Below, piece by piece: positions 9,180 through 18,561 of a stretch of DNA of 64,000 nucleotides. The DNA lies in NCBI RefSeq assembly GCF_017811755.1, contig NZ_JADDJF010000002.1, positions 1 through 64,000 on the forward strand. The letters run 5' to 3'. The DNA comes from Pararhodobacter sp. SW119. GTDB lineage: Bacteria > Pseudomonadota > Alphaproteobacteria > Rhodobacterales > Rhodobacteraceae. The position numbers and the translations under genes were made by a program. The notes under the pieces were generated by a model. That model had not been told where the DNA came from, made no database searches, and was given only the letters and a program-made list of their open reading frames with translations. The first letter of the stretch is position 1. Each line of letters starts with the position of its first letter.

Positions 9180-11530
9180 CAGAAACGCGAAGAGATGGTC
9201 AGGTCGAACCGCTGGATCCGGTCAAAGTCTTCGCGGCGAACCGGGGTCGAGAAGTTGAACCGCAGCGGCCCGATGGGCGTGTCCCAGAAAAGCGAGAGCC
9301 CCGCCGTGGCGCGCAGCGACCGGTTGCCGCCCAGAAGGGTTACGCCCGGACTGTCGACCCCCCAGAGCGAGCCGACATCGAAGAACGCCCCGCCGGAGAT
9401 GTTGTATTCCTGCGGTAAGCCCAGTGGAAATTCGGCCTCGAGCCGTGCGACGGCGTAGTAGTTGCCGCCCAACCCGTCGAGGGTGTTCGCGTCCCGCGGC
9501 CCGATGCCGTACGGTCGGAAGCCGCGGATTTGGTCGGGACCCAGTTCGAAACGCTCGGTGATGCGGCTCGCACCGGACCGGTGCCAGATCCCGCCGGCCT
9601 CGGCCTCGGCGCGCAGCGTCACGTCGCCGCCAAGGATACGATGTTCGTATCCCACCAGTGCGGTCGAACGTGCCCATTTCCGGTCGCCGCCGAGTCCGGC
9701 GATATCCGAATCGAATCGCAGGACGAAGCCGCGATCCGGATCGGGACCAATACGGCGCGTGTCGTAAATGTAAGAAAACCCGACCGACGACGTCACCACG
9801 CTGCCCAGTAGCGCATCCTGCTGGATCCGGGGCGACGCGGCGGGGTCGACATTGCGAATCTCGTCCCGTGCAATCGAATAGCGCACGCCCAGCCGCCCGA
9901 ACTCGGAAACCGGGACGGTGAGCGAGGGCGAGAACTGCAGCATCCGGGTATCGAACTGCGAATAGCGGCTGCCGGTCGTGGCGCTGAGCCCTGCGCGGAT
10001 GCCGAATTCCAGATCGCGGCCGAGAAGCGCAGGCTCGACGAAGGACAGGTTGAAACTGCGCGCGCGCCGCTCGGTCGACAGATTCAGCGAAACGCGCTGG
10101 CCGCGCCCGAGGAAGTTGGATTCGGAGAACTGGATGTTGGCGCCGATCCCTTCGCGCGCGCCGTAGCTGACGCCAAGGCCGAGCGAGCCGGTCGTCGTTT
10201 CCTCGACCTGGACGTCGACAATCGCCTGGTCCGGGGCGCTGCCACCCTGAACGTCGACATTGGCGTCGGCGAAATAGTTCAACTCGCGGATGCGCGTGGC
10301 CGCCTCGCGGATCTTCCGCGGGTTCAGCGGGTCGCCCTCGGCAAGGTCGAACTGGCGCCGGATCACACGGTCCTGCGTGGTGGCGTTGCCCTGGATGTCG
10401 ATCCGTTCGACGAAGATGCGTTCGCCACGGACGATCGCGAATTCGACATCGATGGTCCGCGCGCGCTCGTTGCGGGACAGGCGCGGTTCAACGCGCAGGA
10501 AGCGTTCTCCGGACCGTTCGCCTACGCGTTCCATCCGGTCGACCGCCGAATCCAGAACCACGGGCGAAAAGATTGCGCCGGCGCGCAGCCCCATCTCGGC
10601 CCGGTAGGGCGCCGGGTCGATCCCGGCGATCTCGGACACGACCGAAGTCTGGCCCAGGCGGTACTGCTGCCCTTCGCGGACGGTGAAGGTGACGAAGGCC
10701 GCGTCGCGTTCACGGGCAACCTCGGTCACGGCGGCGGTCACCTGCGCGTCGACGAAGCCACGCGACAGGTAGAAGTCCTGCAATAGTTGCCGGTCGTTGG
10801 CGACGCGCGCCTCGTTGAAGTTGTCGGACTGGAACAGAAAGCTCAGCACGCCGGCCTGGCTGGTCTGCAGTGCGTTGCGCAACCTGCGGTCCGAGAACGA
10901 GCGGTTGCCGACGAAGCTGACCCGCTGCACCTCGACCACCCGGCCCTCGACGATCTCGAAGGCGAGATCGACACGGCCGTCGCCGCGCTCGATCAGGCGC
11001 GGATTGACGCGCGCGGCAAGCCGACCTTGCGCGGCATAGACTTCGGCAACCGCGGTGGCGTCCGCTTCGGCCTGCGCGGGCGAAAAGACGCGACCCGCAC
11101 GCAGGACGACCACCTCGCGCAGCACATCGTCGTTGACGCGGCGATTGCCCTCGAAATTCACCTGGTTGAGGATAGGATACTCTTCGACCCGAATGACAAG
11201 GCGGTTGCCCGAGGGAATGAAATCGACCGACCGGAAAAAACCGCTCGACGCGACACGCTGATAGGCGGCGTTCAGTTCGGCCGCCGAAAGGCTGCGGTTG
11301 CGCGCGATTCTGGCAAAGCCCGCGACGCTTTGCGCGTCGATCTGCCGGTTACCCTCGACCGCGATGGTCGAGAAGTTGTAGGTCTGAGCCGCACTCGGTG
11401 CCGCGGCCAGCAGCGAAAGCGCTGCAATCGCGGCGAGAACCGCCATGCAGGCAGATCCGGGGCGCAATGCCCGGACAATTTCCCGCGCCATTCCGGTCAG
11501 GTTGATCACGCGCATTCCGAAGCCCCGCAT
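9179..11530 (-). CDS. bamA: Outer membrane protein assembly factor BamA
   Basis: Omp85-family core of the BAM complex. The 783-residue product has a signal peptide ending near PSAAQ|TYN, five POTRA domains (about 45-420) starting with NFSTIAVEGNRQID, then a 16-strand barrel. The barrel has the loop-6 motif IRGFRPYG and ends in Phe (ISSRF), the outer-membrane insertion signal. The frame is open further upstream; I chose MRGFGM, just after GAGGGT. MRVINL, five codons later, is a close alternative because the GAGG is only 2 nt from the first ATG. Both leave the signal peptide intact. Confidence 0.95.
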   Translation of the reverse strand: MRGFGMRVINLTGMAREIVRALRPGSACMAVLAAIAALSLLAAAPSAAQTYNFSTIAVEGNRQIDAQSVAGFARIARNRSLSAAELNAAYQRVASSGFFRSVDFIPSGNRLVIRVEEYPILNQVNFEGNRRVNDDVLREVVVLRAGRVFSPAQAEADATAVAEVYAAQGRLAARVNPRLIERGDGRVDLAFEIVEGRVVEVQRVSFVGNRSFSDRRLRNALQTSQAGVLSFLFQSDNFNEARVANDRQLLQDFYLSRGFVDAQVTAAVTEVARERDAAFVTFTVREGQQYRLGQTSVVSEIAGIDPAPYRAEMGLRAGAIFSPVVLDSAVDRMERVGERSGERFLRVEPRLSRNERARTIDVEFAIVRGERIFVERIDIQGNATTQDRVIRRQFDLAEGDPLNPRKIREAATRIRELNYFADANVDVQGGSAPDQAIVDVQVEETTTGSLGLGVSYGAREGIGANIQFSESNFLGRGQRVSLNLSTERRARSFNLSFVEPALLGRDLEFGIRAGLSATTGSRYSQFDTRMLQFSPSLTVPVSEFGRLGVRYSIARDEIRNVDPAASPRIQQDALLGSVVTSSVGFSYIYDTRRIGPDPDRGFVLRFDSDIAGLGGDRKWARSTALVGYEHRILGGDVTLRAEAEAGGIWHRSGASRITERFELGPDQIRGFRPYGIGPRDANTLDGLGGNYYAVARLEAEFPLGLPQEYNISGGAFFDVGSLWGVDSPGVTLLGGNRSLRATAGLSLFWDTPIGPLRFNFSTPVRREDFDRIQRFDLTISSRF

Positions 11531-11629
11531 ACCCTCGTTCTTTTGATCGTGAGTAGCCGCTGAGCAGCGCAATGTCAAAGAGCAGTCGGCAGTTCCTGTG
11601 GGGCTGTGGCGCGCGTGGAACGGCCGGGA

Positions 11630-11794
11630 TCAGCCGCGCGCGCCGGGGGGCAGATCGATCGCCTCAATCGCAAGCCCGCCAAGCCATCCGGCCAGCAACA
11701 GACCGACAAGCACGGCGAGGAAGAACCAGAGCCAGTCGCCGCCAAGCTGGTAGACGGTTCGCAGACCGTTTTGATCTGGGCCAAGCGGTGTCAT
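11630..11794 (-). CDS. Small single-pass membrane protein, 54 residues
   Basis: Short gene between rseP and bamA. It starts MTPLGPDQNGLRTVYQ; residues 20-43 form one hydrophobic span (DWLWFFLAVLVGLL then AGWLGGLAIE), and it ends IDLPPGARG. The ATG follows AGGGAGC by about 8 nt on the minus strand, and the frame runs to a TGA. The leading aromatic residues, clean hydrophobic segment and short polar ends look selected. It lies in the same direction as its neighbours, about 110 bp after rseP and 100 bp before bamA. I do not recognise a family. From position, a role in envelope protein quality control or in BamA or RseP regulation is possible; this is inference. Confidence 0.68.
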   Translation of the reverse strand: MTPLGPDQNGLRTVYQLGGDWLWFFLAVLVGLLLAGWLGGLAIEAIDLPPGARG

Positions 11795-11904
11795 ATGGGC
11801 GCTCCCTGCATCGACGCGCCTGCAAGATGGCAGGCGCCGATGACCCGGTCAGGGCGCCGCGGGGGCGAAAGAATGGCATGGTTGACGGATGATGAACGCC
11901 GTTT

Positions 11905-13239
11905 CTAGCACATGAGGTCGTTGAAGACGGCGAAGGCCATCAATGACAGAAGCAGCATGAGCCCGACGGTCATCATGGCACCGACCACGCGTTCGTTTGG
12001 CGGACGCCCGGTAATCGCCTCATAGGCATGAAAGACAAGATGCCCGCCATCTAGGACGGGGATCGGGAACAGGTTCAGCAACCCCACGGCCGTCGACAAC
12101 ACCGCGATGAACCAGATGAAGTTCCAGATCCCGTCCGCCGCCATCGCCCCCGAGACACGGGCGATGCCGATGGGACCGGAAAGGTTGCAGGTGCTGATCG
12201 CCCCGACCACCATATGATATAGTCCGTCGAAACTGCGCGCCACCACGGACCAGGTTTGCGCGGCGGCCATCGGCAGCACCTCGACGGGGCCGGGACGCCG
12301 CACCGGATGGTCGAAGAAGGCGCCGCTTTCCAGTCCGATCAGCCAACGCGTCTCGAACCCGCCGCCGGGCACGGGCAGATCGGTGCGGCGCGGCGTCAGG
12401 GCGAGGTCCAGTTCCTCTCCGTCGCGCCAGATCCGCAACGCGACCGGATCGCCTTCGGCGGCACCGACGATCGGCGGCAGTTCGCTGAACGCATGGATCG
12501 GTGTGTCGGCGACGCTCAGGATCACGTCGCCCGGTTGCATGCCGGCATCGCGCGCGGCCGAGTTGAGCGAGATCCCGGCGGCGCGCGGTGGCACCGGGAA
12601 GGGCCCGGCCACCTCGGTCCGCTGGCCCGCACGCTCGACCGTGTAGTCGACAATGGGCGCCGGTTCGATCTCGCCCGAGACGGCGAAGAAATCAGCCAGC
12701 GTCTCCGTCGGCCTGCCTTCGATGGCAAGGATGCGATCACCCTCGCGCAGTTCCTGCACCGTCGCCGGAAGCGGATGGATCTCGCCGATCACCGGGGTGT
12801 CTTCGGCGATGCCGCGCACGCCGATGAACAGCGCGAAGACGAGGATCGAAAAGATGAAGTTGAAGACCGGACCCGCCGCCACCGTTGCCGAGCGCGCCCA
12901 GAGCGGCGCACCGGGCATGCTGCGGCGTCGCTGCGCCCGGTCCATGCGGGCGACGGCGTCCGCATCCGTGGCCGAGGCGGCGTTGCTGTCACCCAGGAAC
13001 TTGACATAGCCGCCGAACGGCAAGGCCGCGACCTGCCAGCGCGTTCCGTGCTGGTCAACGCGGCTGAACAGGACCGGTCCGAAGCCGATCGAGAAGACCT
13101 CGGCATGGATGCCGGACCAGCGGCCGACGATGTAGTGGCCATACTCGTGCACCGCGACGATCACCGACAGCGCCACGACGAAGGCGCCGAGCGTGAAGAA
13201 CACGTTGCCGAACTCCGGCAGCAACCCGAACAGGTCCAT
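11905..13239 (-). CDS. rseP: RIP metalloprotease RseP (site-2 protease)
   Basis: Inner-membrane zinc protease that cuts membrane-bound anti-sigma factors and leftover signal peptides. The 444-residue product has HEYGH (31-35) in the first helix, a GFGPVLFS membrane loop, PDZ domain sequence in the middle (about 160-300, including GMQPGDVILSV) and the C-terminal LFPIPVLDGGHL motif that supplies the third zinc ligand. The start follows AAGGAG at 6 nt and lies 9 bp after dxr. Its placement beside bamA fits the sigma-E type envelope stress circuit, but no rpoE is in the window. Confidence 0.96.
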   Translation of the reverse strand: MDLFGLLPEFGNVFFTLGAFVVALSVIVAVHEYGHYIVGRWSGIHAEVFSIGFGPVLFSRVDQHGTRWQVAALPFGGYVKFLGDSNAASATDADAVARMDRAQRRRSMPGAPLWARSATVAAGPVFNFIFSILVFALFIGVRGIAEDTPVIGEIHPLPATVQELREGDRILAIEGRPTETLADFFAVSGEIEPAPIVDYTVERAGQRTEVAGPFPVPPRAAGISLNSAARDAGMQPGDVILSVADTPIHAFSELPPIVGAAEGDPVALRIWRDGEELDLALTPRRTDLPVPGGGFETRWLIGLESGAFFDHPVRRPGPVEVLPMAAAQTWSVVARSFDGLYHMVVGAISTCNLSGPIGIARVSGAMAADGIWNFIWFIAVLSTAVGLLNLFPIPVLDGGHLVFHAYEAITGRPPNERVVGAMMTVGLMLLLSLMAFAVFNDLMC

Positions 13240-13248
13240 GAAGTCTCC

Positions 13249-14424
13249 TTAAGCGGCGGGATAGCCGGCGCCGATCACCTCGACCGCATGGCGCCGCGCC
13301 GCGGTATCGATATCCAGCACGTCCTGCAATGAATTCGGGGCGATTCCAAGGCCACCGTGTGACTCGTATCGCTCCAGCGTATCCTCGACCGCATGGGCCA
13401 TGTCCAGAAAACCGATGCGTCCGTCGATGAAATGGTCGAGAGCGACCTCCTTCGCCGCATTGAAGACCGCTCCCGCCGCACCGCCGCGTTGCATGACAAC
13501 CCTGGCCAGCCCCAGGGCGGGATAGCGGCGCGGATCGACCTCGAAGAAGTCGAGGCGGCCGGCAGCAGCAAGGTCCAGCCGCGCCACAGGAAGCGCGGCG
13601 CGGGCGGGCCAGTTGAGCGCATAACCGATGGGATGGCGCATATCGGGACTGCCGAGATGCGCCAGCACGCCTCCGTCGCGGAAGGCGACCAGCGCATGCA
13701 CCAGCGATTGCGGATGGATCAGCACGCGGATCTGCTCGGGCGAGAGGCCGAAGAATTCGCGCGCCTCGATAACCTCCATCGCCTTGTTGAACATCGTCGC
13801 GGAATCGATGGTGATCCGCTGGCCCATCGCCCAGTTGGGATGGTTGCCGGCATCCGTGACCGTCGCCTCGGCAAGTTTCTCCAGCGGCCAGTCGCGCAAA
13901 CCCCCGCCGGAAGCGGTTAGCGTCACCTCTTCGACCGTCTCGATCGTCTCGCCGACCAGCGCCTGGAAAACGGCGGAATGCTCGCTGTCCACCGGAAGCA
14001 GCGTCGCGCCATGCGCGCGGGCCTCGGCCAGCAGCAACGGGCCGGCGGTGACCAGGCTTTCCTTGTTGGCCAACGCCAGGATGAGGCCTTGCGACAGCGC
14101 GGCGAACCCTGGCGCCAACCCCGCCGCGCCGACGATGGCGGACATGACCCAGTCGGCCGGACGATAGGCGGCCTCGACCACCGCGCCAGGGCCGGCGGCG
14201 ACCTCGATGCCGGACCCCGCCAGCGCTGCGTTGAGCGGGCGGTAGCATTCCTCATAGGCGGTGACGACAAGCTCGGCTCGATGGGCGCGCGCAAGTTCGG
14301 CAAGCCGGTCGACCTGCCGCCCGCCGGTCAGCGCCACGACCGCGACGTCCTCGCGCCGCGAGATCAGGTCGAGCGTGCTTTCCCCAACCGAGCCCGTCGC
14401 GCCGAAGACCGTGATCCGGCGCAT
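13249..14424 (-). CDS. dxr: 1-deoxy-D-xylulose-5-phosphate reductoisomerase
   Basis: Second enzyme of the MEP isoprenoid pathway: it converts DXP to MEP with NADPH. The 391-residue product begins with the Rossmann motif TVFGATGSVGEST, has LALANKESLV, the metal-site PVDSEHSA and SGGGLRDWP motifs, and a C-terminal helical domain. It is 1 bp from cdsA, in the pathway-logical order uppS (which uses the isoprenoids), cdsA, dxr. Confidence 0.97.
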   Translation of the reverse strand: MRRITVFGATGSVGESTLDLISRREDVAVVALTGGRQVDRLAELARAHRAELVVTAYEECYRPLNAALAGSGIEVAAGPGAVVEAAYRPADWVMSAIVGAAGLAPGFAALSQGLILALANKESLVTAGPLLLAEARAHGATLLPVDSEHSAVFQALVGETIETVEEVTLTASGGGLRDWPLEKLAEATVTDAGNHPNWAMGQRITIDSATMFNKAMEVIEAREFFGLSPEQIRVLIHPQSLVHALVAFRDGGVLAHLGSPDMRHPIGYALNWPARAALPVARLDLAAAGRLDFFEVDPRRYPALGLARVVMQRGGAAGAVFNAAKEVALDHFIDGRIGFLDMAHAVEDTLERYESHGGLGIAPNSLQDVLDIDTAARRHAVEVIGAGYPAA

Positions 14425-14425
14425 C

Positions 14426-15229
14426 TCAGCCCGCGGCCCCGGCGACCGCGCGCAGAAGCCCCAGGTTCGCCATGACCAGCGCGACCAGCGCCACGGCGAT
14501 CATCGCGTCGAACCGGTCCAGCGCGCCGCCGTGACCGGGGATCAGGGCGGAGCTGTCCTTGACGCCCATCCGCCGCTTGATCGCGCTTTCGGCGATGTCG
14601 CCCATCTGCCCGGCGAACGCCAGCAGAACCGACAGGACGATCAGCCCTGCCCCGACGCCGAGCACCGGCATGAAGGCGGCCCCCACCGCTGCGCCGACGA
14701 ACCAGCCCGCAATCGTCCCCGACCAGGTCTTCTTCGGGCTCACCTTCGGCCAGAATTTCGGCCCGCCCATGACGCGGCCGGCGAAATAGCCCGCCACGTC
14801 CGAGCCGACGACGATCAGGATCAGCCACAGCACCCAGTCCGCGCCGTAATCCCACCGAAACACGATCAGCGCGTGCCCCGCCAGCAGGATCAGCGCGAGA
14901 TAGGCGCCGAAGATGCGCCGGTCGCCCGACACCCGCCCGGCGATGAGTGCTGCAGCCGCCAGCAGTCCCAGAACCGAGACCCAGCCGCCCCAGGTGTAGC
15001 TGAAGACAGCGACCAGGATCGCAGCGACCACGCCATGCGCCTCGGCGCGCGCGGGCGGCGCGTCCGGCACCATCATCCGGTAAAGTTCCCAGGCCATGAG
15101 ACCGGCCAGCGCGATCGCCAGCGCCGCGAAGACATGACCGCCCAGCCAGAGCGCGCCCAGCCCCACCGCCACCATCGCCAGAGCCGAAAGGACACGCACG
15201 CGCAGATCCGCGAAGCGCGCGTCACTCAT
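14426..15229 (-). CDS. cdsA: Phosphatidate cytidylyltransferase
   Basis: Polytopic inner-membrane enzyme that makes CDP-diacylglycerol from phosphatidate and CTP. The 267-residue product has about seven or eight hydrophobic helices and the family signature near the C-terminus: SAIKRRMGVKDSS followed by PGHGGALDRFD. The start overlaps the uppS stop by 4 nt. Confidence 0.96.
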   Translation of the reverse strand: MSDARFADLRVRVLSALAMVAVGLGALWLGGHVFAALAIALAGLMAWELYRMMVPDAPPARAEAHGVVAAILVAVFSYTWGGWVSVLGLLAAAALIAGRVSGDRRIFGAYLALILLAGHALIVFRWDYGADWVLWLILIVVGSDVAGYFAGRVMGGPKFWPKVSPKKTWSGTIAGWFVGAAVGAAFMPVLGVGAGLIVLSVLLAFAGQMGDIAESAIKRRMGVKDSSALIPGHGGALDRFDAMIAVALVALVMANLGLLRAVAGAAG

Positions 15230-15954
15230 GCAGTCACCCCCCCGAAGCGCCGCTCCCGCAGGCCGTAGGCGTCGAGTATCGTCTCGAACTCGGCGCGCGT
15301 GAATTCGGGCCAGAGGACCGGTGTGAACTCGAACTCCGAGTACGCGGACTGCCAGGGCAGGAAGTTCGAGGAGCGCACCTCGCCCGACGTGCGGATGACC
15401 AGATCGGGATCGGGCAGGTCGCGTGTGTCCAGTTGCGCCGCGATAAGCTCCTCGTTCACCGCCTCGGGCCTCAGGGTGCCGGCAGCGACAGCGGCGCAGA
15501 TCGCCCGCGTGGCGCGCACCAGTTCGTCCCGCCCCCCGTAGTTGATCGCCACCGTCATGTGCAGTCGGGTGTTGCCGGCAGTCAGATCCTCGATCCAGGC
15601 GAAAAGGTCCTGCAGCACGGGGCTGAGGCCGGTCCGGTCGCCGACAAAGCGCATCCGCACGCCCTGCTTCAGCAGTTCGCGCGCCTCGCGGCGGATCGAA
15701 CGGGCGAACATGCTCATCAATCCGGTCACCTCGCGACGCGACCGGCGCCAGTTCTCGGTCGAGAAGGCATAGACCGTCAGGTACTGCACGCCCAGGTCAG
15801 GGCAGGCGCGCACGACCTCCTTCAGGCGGCGCACCCCTTCGCGATGCCCCATCAGACGCGGAAGGCCACGGCTCTGCGCCCAGCGGCCATTGCCGTCCAT
15901 GATGATCGCCACATGGAGCCCACGAAGAGCCTTCCTGTCCGCCGTGTTCAACAC
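15226..15954 (-). CDS. uppS: Isoprenyl (di-trans,poly-cis-undecaprenyl) diphosphate synthase
   Basis: cis-Prenyltransferase that builds the C55 carrier lipid for peptidoglycan and polysaccharides. The 242-residue product has the active-site IIMDGNGRWAQSRG, the GHREGV helix, YAFSTENWRR, and the late DLVIRTSGEVRSSNFLPWQ. The start codon is GTG (GTG-TTG-AAC). It lies 36 bp after frr and overlaps cdsA by 4 nt. Confidence 0.96.
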   Translation of the reverse strand: MLNTADRKALRGLHVAIIMDGNGRWAQSRGLPRLMGHREGVRRLKEVVRACPDLGVQYLTVYAFSTENWRRSRREVTGLMSMFARSIRREARELLKQGVRMRFVGDRTGLSPVLQDLFAWIEDLTAGNTRLHMTVAINYGGRDELVRATRAICAAVAAGTLRPEAVNEELIAAQLDTRDLPDPDLVIRTSGEVRSSNFLPWQSAYSEFEFTPVLWPEFTRAEFETILDAYGLRERRFGGVTA

Positions 15955-15990
15955 CTTACTCCCGTGCAGCTGCGCGAGGCCGGCCTGGGA

Positions 15991-16554
15991 TCAGACCTGC
16001 ATGATTTCTTCCTGCTTGACCTCCAGCGCCTCGTCGATGCGGGCGATATACTTGTCGGTCAGTTCCTGGATCTCGTCGGACCAGAGTTTCTGCTCGTCCT
16101 CGCCCATGCCCGCGGACTTGGCCTTCTTCAGTTGGTCCATGCCGTCGCGCCGGACGTTGCGGATGGCGACGCGCGCGTGCTCGGCGTATTGCGAGGCGAC
16201 CTTGGTCAATTCGCGGCGACGCTCCTCGTTCAGTTCGGGAATCGGCAGCATGATGATCGTGCCATTTAGTTGAGGATTTATGCCCAGCCCCGATTCACGG
16301 ATGGCCTTCTCGACCTTGCTGACCATCGACTTGTCCCAGACGTTGATCGTGACCATGCGCGGTTCGGGCACGTTGACTGTGCCCAGTTGGTTGATCGGAC
16401 TCATCTGGCCGTAGGATTCGACCTGGATGGGCTCGAGCATCGACGCCGAGGCGCGGCCCGTGCGGAGCGATCCGAATTCGGTGCGCAAGGCAACCAGAGC
16501 GCCGTCCATGCGCCGCTTCAGGTCATTTATGTCGATATCTAGATCGTCGGACAT
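15991..16554 (-). CDS. frr: Ribosome recycling factor
   Basis: Splits post-termination ribosomes together with EF-G. The 187-residue product has normal length and conserved segments: [40 protein letters not shown], and the final [17 protein letters not shown]. It lies 110 bp after pyrH, a nearly universal neighbour pairing. Confidence 0.98.
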   Translation of the reverse strand: MSDDLDIDINDLKRRMDGALVALRTEFGSLRTGRASASMLEPIQVESYGQMSPINQLGTVNVPEPRMVTINVWDKSMVSKVEKAIRESGLGINPQLNGTIIMLPIPELNEERRRELTKVASQYAEHARVAIRNVRRDGMDQLKKAKSAGMGEDEQKLWSDEIQELTDKYIARIDEALEVKQEEIMQV

Positions 16555-16664
16555 GGAGGTACCTGCATCTTCACTTCGCCGTCCGGCACTGTCTGCCGTC
16601 CTGGCGACGGGTTGAAAACTCTGTTTATCGATCTACACGCAGGCCCGCCCGAAAGCCACACCCA

Positions 16665-17390
16665 TCAATCCTGCACACGCGTGTAAGTCCCCTCGCCGCG
16701 CAGAATTCCGCGAAAACCGCCGGGTTCGTCCAGCGAAAACACGATGATCGGCAGATTGTTGTCGCGGGCCAGCGCGATGGCCGAGGCGTCCATGACATTG
16801 AGATGCTTCGCCAGCACCTCGTCATAGGTGATCCTGTCGTAGCGCTTGGCGCCCGAATGCTTGTGGGGGTCCTTGTCGTAGACCCCGTCGACCTTGGTGC
16901 CCTTGAAGATCGCCTCGCAGGACATCTCGTTCGCGCGCAGGGTCGCTGCGGTATCCGTGGTGAAATAGGGATTGCCCGTCCCGGCGGCAAAGATGCAGAC
17001 GCGCTTCTTTTCCAGGTGCCGGACCGCGCGGCGCCGGATGTAGGGCTCGCAGACCTGGTCCATCGGGATCGCACTGATCACCCGGGTAAAGACGCCCAGC
17101 GACTCCAGCGCCGCCTGCATGGCCAGCGCGTTCATCACCGTCGCCAGCATGCCCATGTAATCGGCCGTCGTCCGCTCCATCCCCTGGGCCGAACCCTGCA
17201 GCCCGCGGAAGATGTTTCCGCCGCCGATAACCATGCAGATCTCGACGCCCATGTCGTGGACCGATTTCACCTCTTCGGCGATCCGCCTGACGGTTGGCGG
17301 ATGCAGCCCGTACCCCTGATCACCCATCAAGGCCTCGCCCGAGATCTTCAACATGACGCGCCGATAGGTAACGGGGGTCTCGTCCAGCAT
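16665..17390 (-). CDS. pyrH: Uridylate kinase
   Basis: Makes UDP from UMP; hexameric amino-acid-kinase fold. The 241-residue product has [21 protein letters not shown], the [14 protein letters not shown] stretch and [16 protein letters not shown]. The frame is open for 18 further codons; I chose [12 protein letters not shown] because AGGAAAG lies 7 nt before it and the upstream residues are not conserved. It diverges from miaA. rpsB-tsf, often upstream of pyrH in bacteria, is not here. Confidence 0.97.
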   Translation of the reverse strand: MLDETPVTYRRVMLKISGEALMGDQGYGLHPPTVRRIAEEVKSVHDMGVEICMVIGGGNIFRGLQGSAQGMERTTADYMGMLATVMNALAMQAALESLGVFTRVISAIPMDQVCEPYIRRRAVRHLEKKRVCIFAAGTGNPYFTTDTAATLRANEMSCEAIFKGTKVDGVYDKDPHKHSGAKRYDRITYDEVLAKHLNVMDASAIALARDNNLPIIVFSLDEPGGFRGILRGEGTYTRVQD

Positions 17391-17544
17391 CCGCGCCTTT
17401 CCTGCCCGGTCGCGCCCGGACGGGCCGCCACACCGGATCATCAACCATGAGGTGTTTCAATCGCGCGGAAAATGTCGGAAAAGGTGCGCGGGTTCAACGG
17501 TCAATCCGCATACCGGCCCGTTTTCGCTCAATGACGCGCAGGCC

Positions 17545-18435
17545 ATGCCACCTCTTGCCCAGCTTCTGCCCGACCCTGACCTTCCGGTGCTTATCGCCGG
17601 GCCGACGGCCAGCGGCAAGTCCGCGCTCGCCCTGAACATCGCCGCGGCGCAAGGCCGCGTCGTCGTCAACGCCGATGCGCTGCAGGTCTACGACGCATGG
17701 CGCGTCCTCACCGCCCGTCCGACACCGGACGAGGCGGCGCGAGTGCCGCACCTCCTCTACGGCCATGTCGCGCGCGATGCCGACTATTCGGTGGGCCATT
17801 GGTTGCGAGAGGTCGGCGCCATCCTCGACACCCATCCGAACGCGGTGGTGGTCGGCGGCACGGGCCTTTATTTCGCCGCCCTCACCGAGGGCCTCGCGAC
17901 GATACCGCCCGTCCCTGCCGAAGTGCGCGCGACGGCCGAGGCGCGTCTGCGCGCGGAAGGCGCCGGCGCGCTGCTGGCCGAACTCGACCCGCCGACCGCG
18001 CTTCGGATCGACCGGCAGAACCCCGCGCGCATCCAGCGCGCCTGGGAAGTGCTGGCGGCAACCGAACGGGGCCTCGCACAGTGGCAGGAGGACACCGATC
18101 CGCCGATCCTGCCGCTGTCACGGACGTCGGCCTATCTCATCACGCCCGACCGCGAATGGCTGGCACGGCGAATCGCCCGGCGATTCGCCGCGATGCTGCG
18201 CGAGGGCGCAATCGAGGAGGCGCGCACCGCCCTGCCTCACTGGCCGGCCAGCGAACCTATGCCGCCCTGGACCCGTGCGATCGGGGCGACGGAACTGATC
18301 GCGCATCTGAGGGACCAGATGTCGTTGCCGGAAGTCGAAGCCGCCGCAACATTGGCCACGCGGCAGTACGCCAAGCGGCAGCGCACCTGGTTCCGGAACC
18401 GGATGAGGGCATGGCGTCCGCTCGATCCCGCGTGA
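17545..18435 (+). CDS. miaA: tRNA dimethylallyltransferase MiaA
   Basis: Adds the isopentenyl group to A37 of tRNAs reading UNN codons. The 296-residue product has the P-loop IAGPTASGKSALAL, VVNADALQVY, VVGGTGLYFAAL, RIDRQNPARIQRAWEV and the late YAKRQRTWFRNRM. The start MPPLAQLL gives normal family length; the frame continues 31 codons upstream with non-conserved residues. It diverges from pyrH, so 17391-17544 should hold two promoters. Confidence 0.95.
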   Translation: MPPLAQLLPDPDLPVLIAGPTASGKSALALNIAAAQGRVVVNADALQVYDAWRVLTARPTPDEAARVPHLLYGHVARDADYSVGHWLREVGAILDTHPNAVVVGGTGLYFAALTEGLATIPPVPAEVRATAEARLRAEGAGALLAELDPPTALRIDRQNPARIQRAWEVLAATERGLAQWQEDTDPPILPLSRTSAYLITPDREWLARRIARRFAAMLREGAIEEARTALPHWPASEPMPPWTRAIGATELIAHLRDQMSLPEVEAAATLATRQYAKRQRTWFRNRMRAWRPLDPA

Positions 18436-18561
18436 AAGCCCGGTCGCATTTCTGCAACCATTTCGGTTGCCTGCGTTGGAATACTGGCCCCTTTCTTTCA
18501 CATTTCCGTTGGCGTTCTGGGCGTGACTGCCTAGTCTGTCCCGAAATCTGATCGGATCACC

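Noticed and set aside
11606-11908. A plus-strand frame of 100 codons in the rseP-bamA gap
   Set aside because: It is a charged, low-complexity translation with no good ribosome site; the minus-strand 54-residue membrane frame is much more protein-like.
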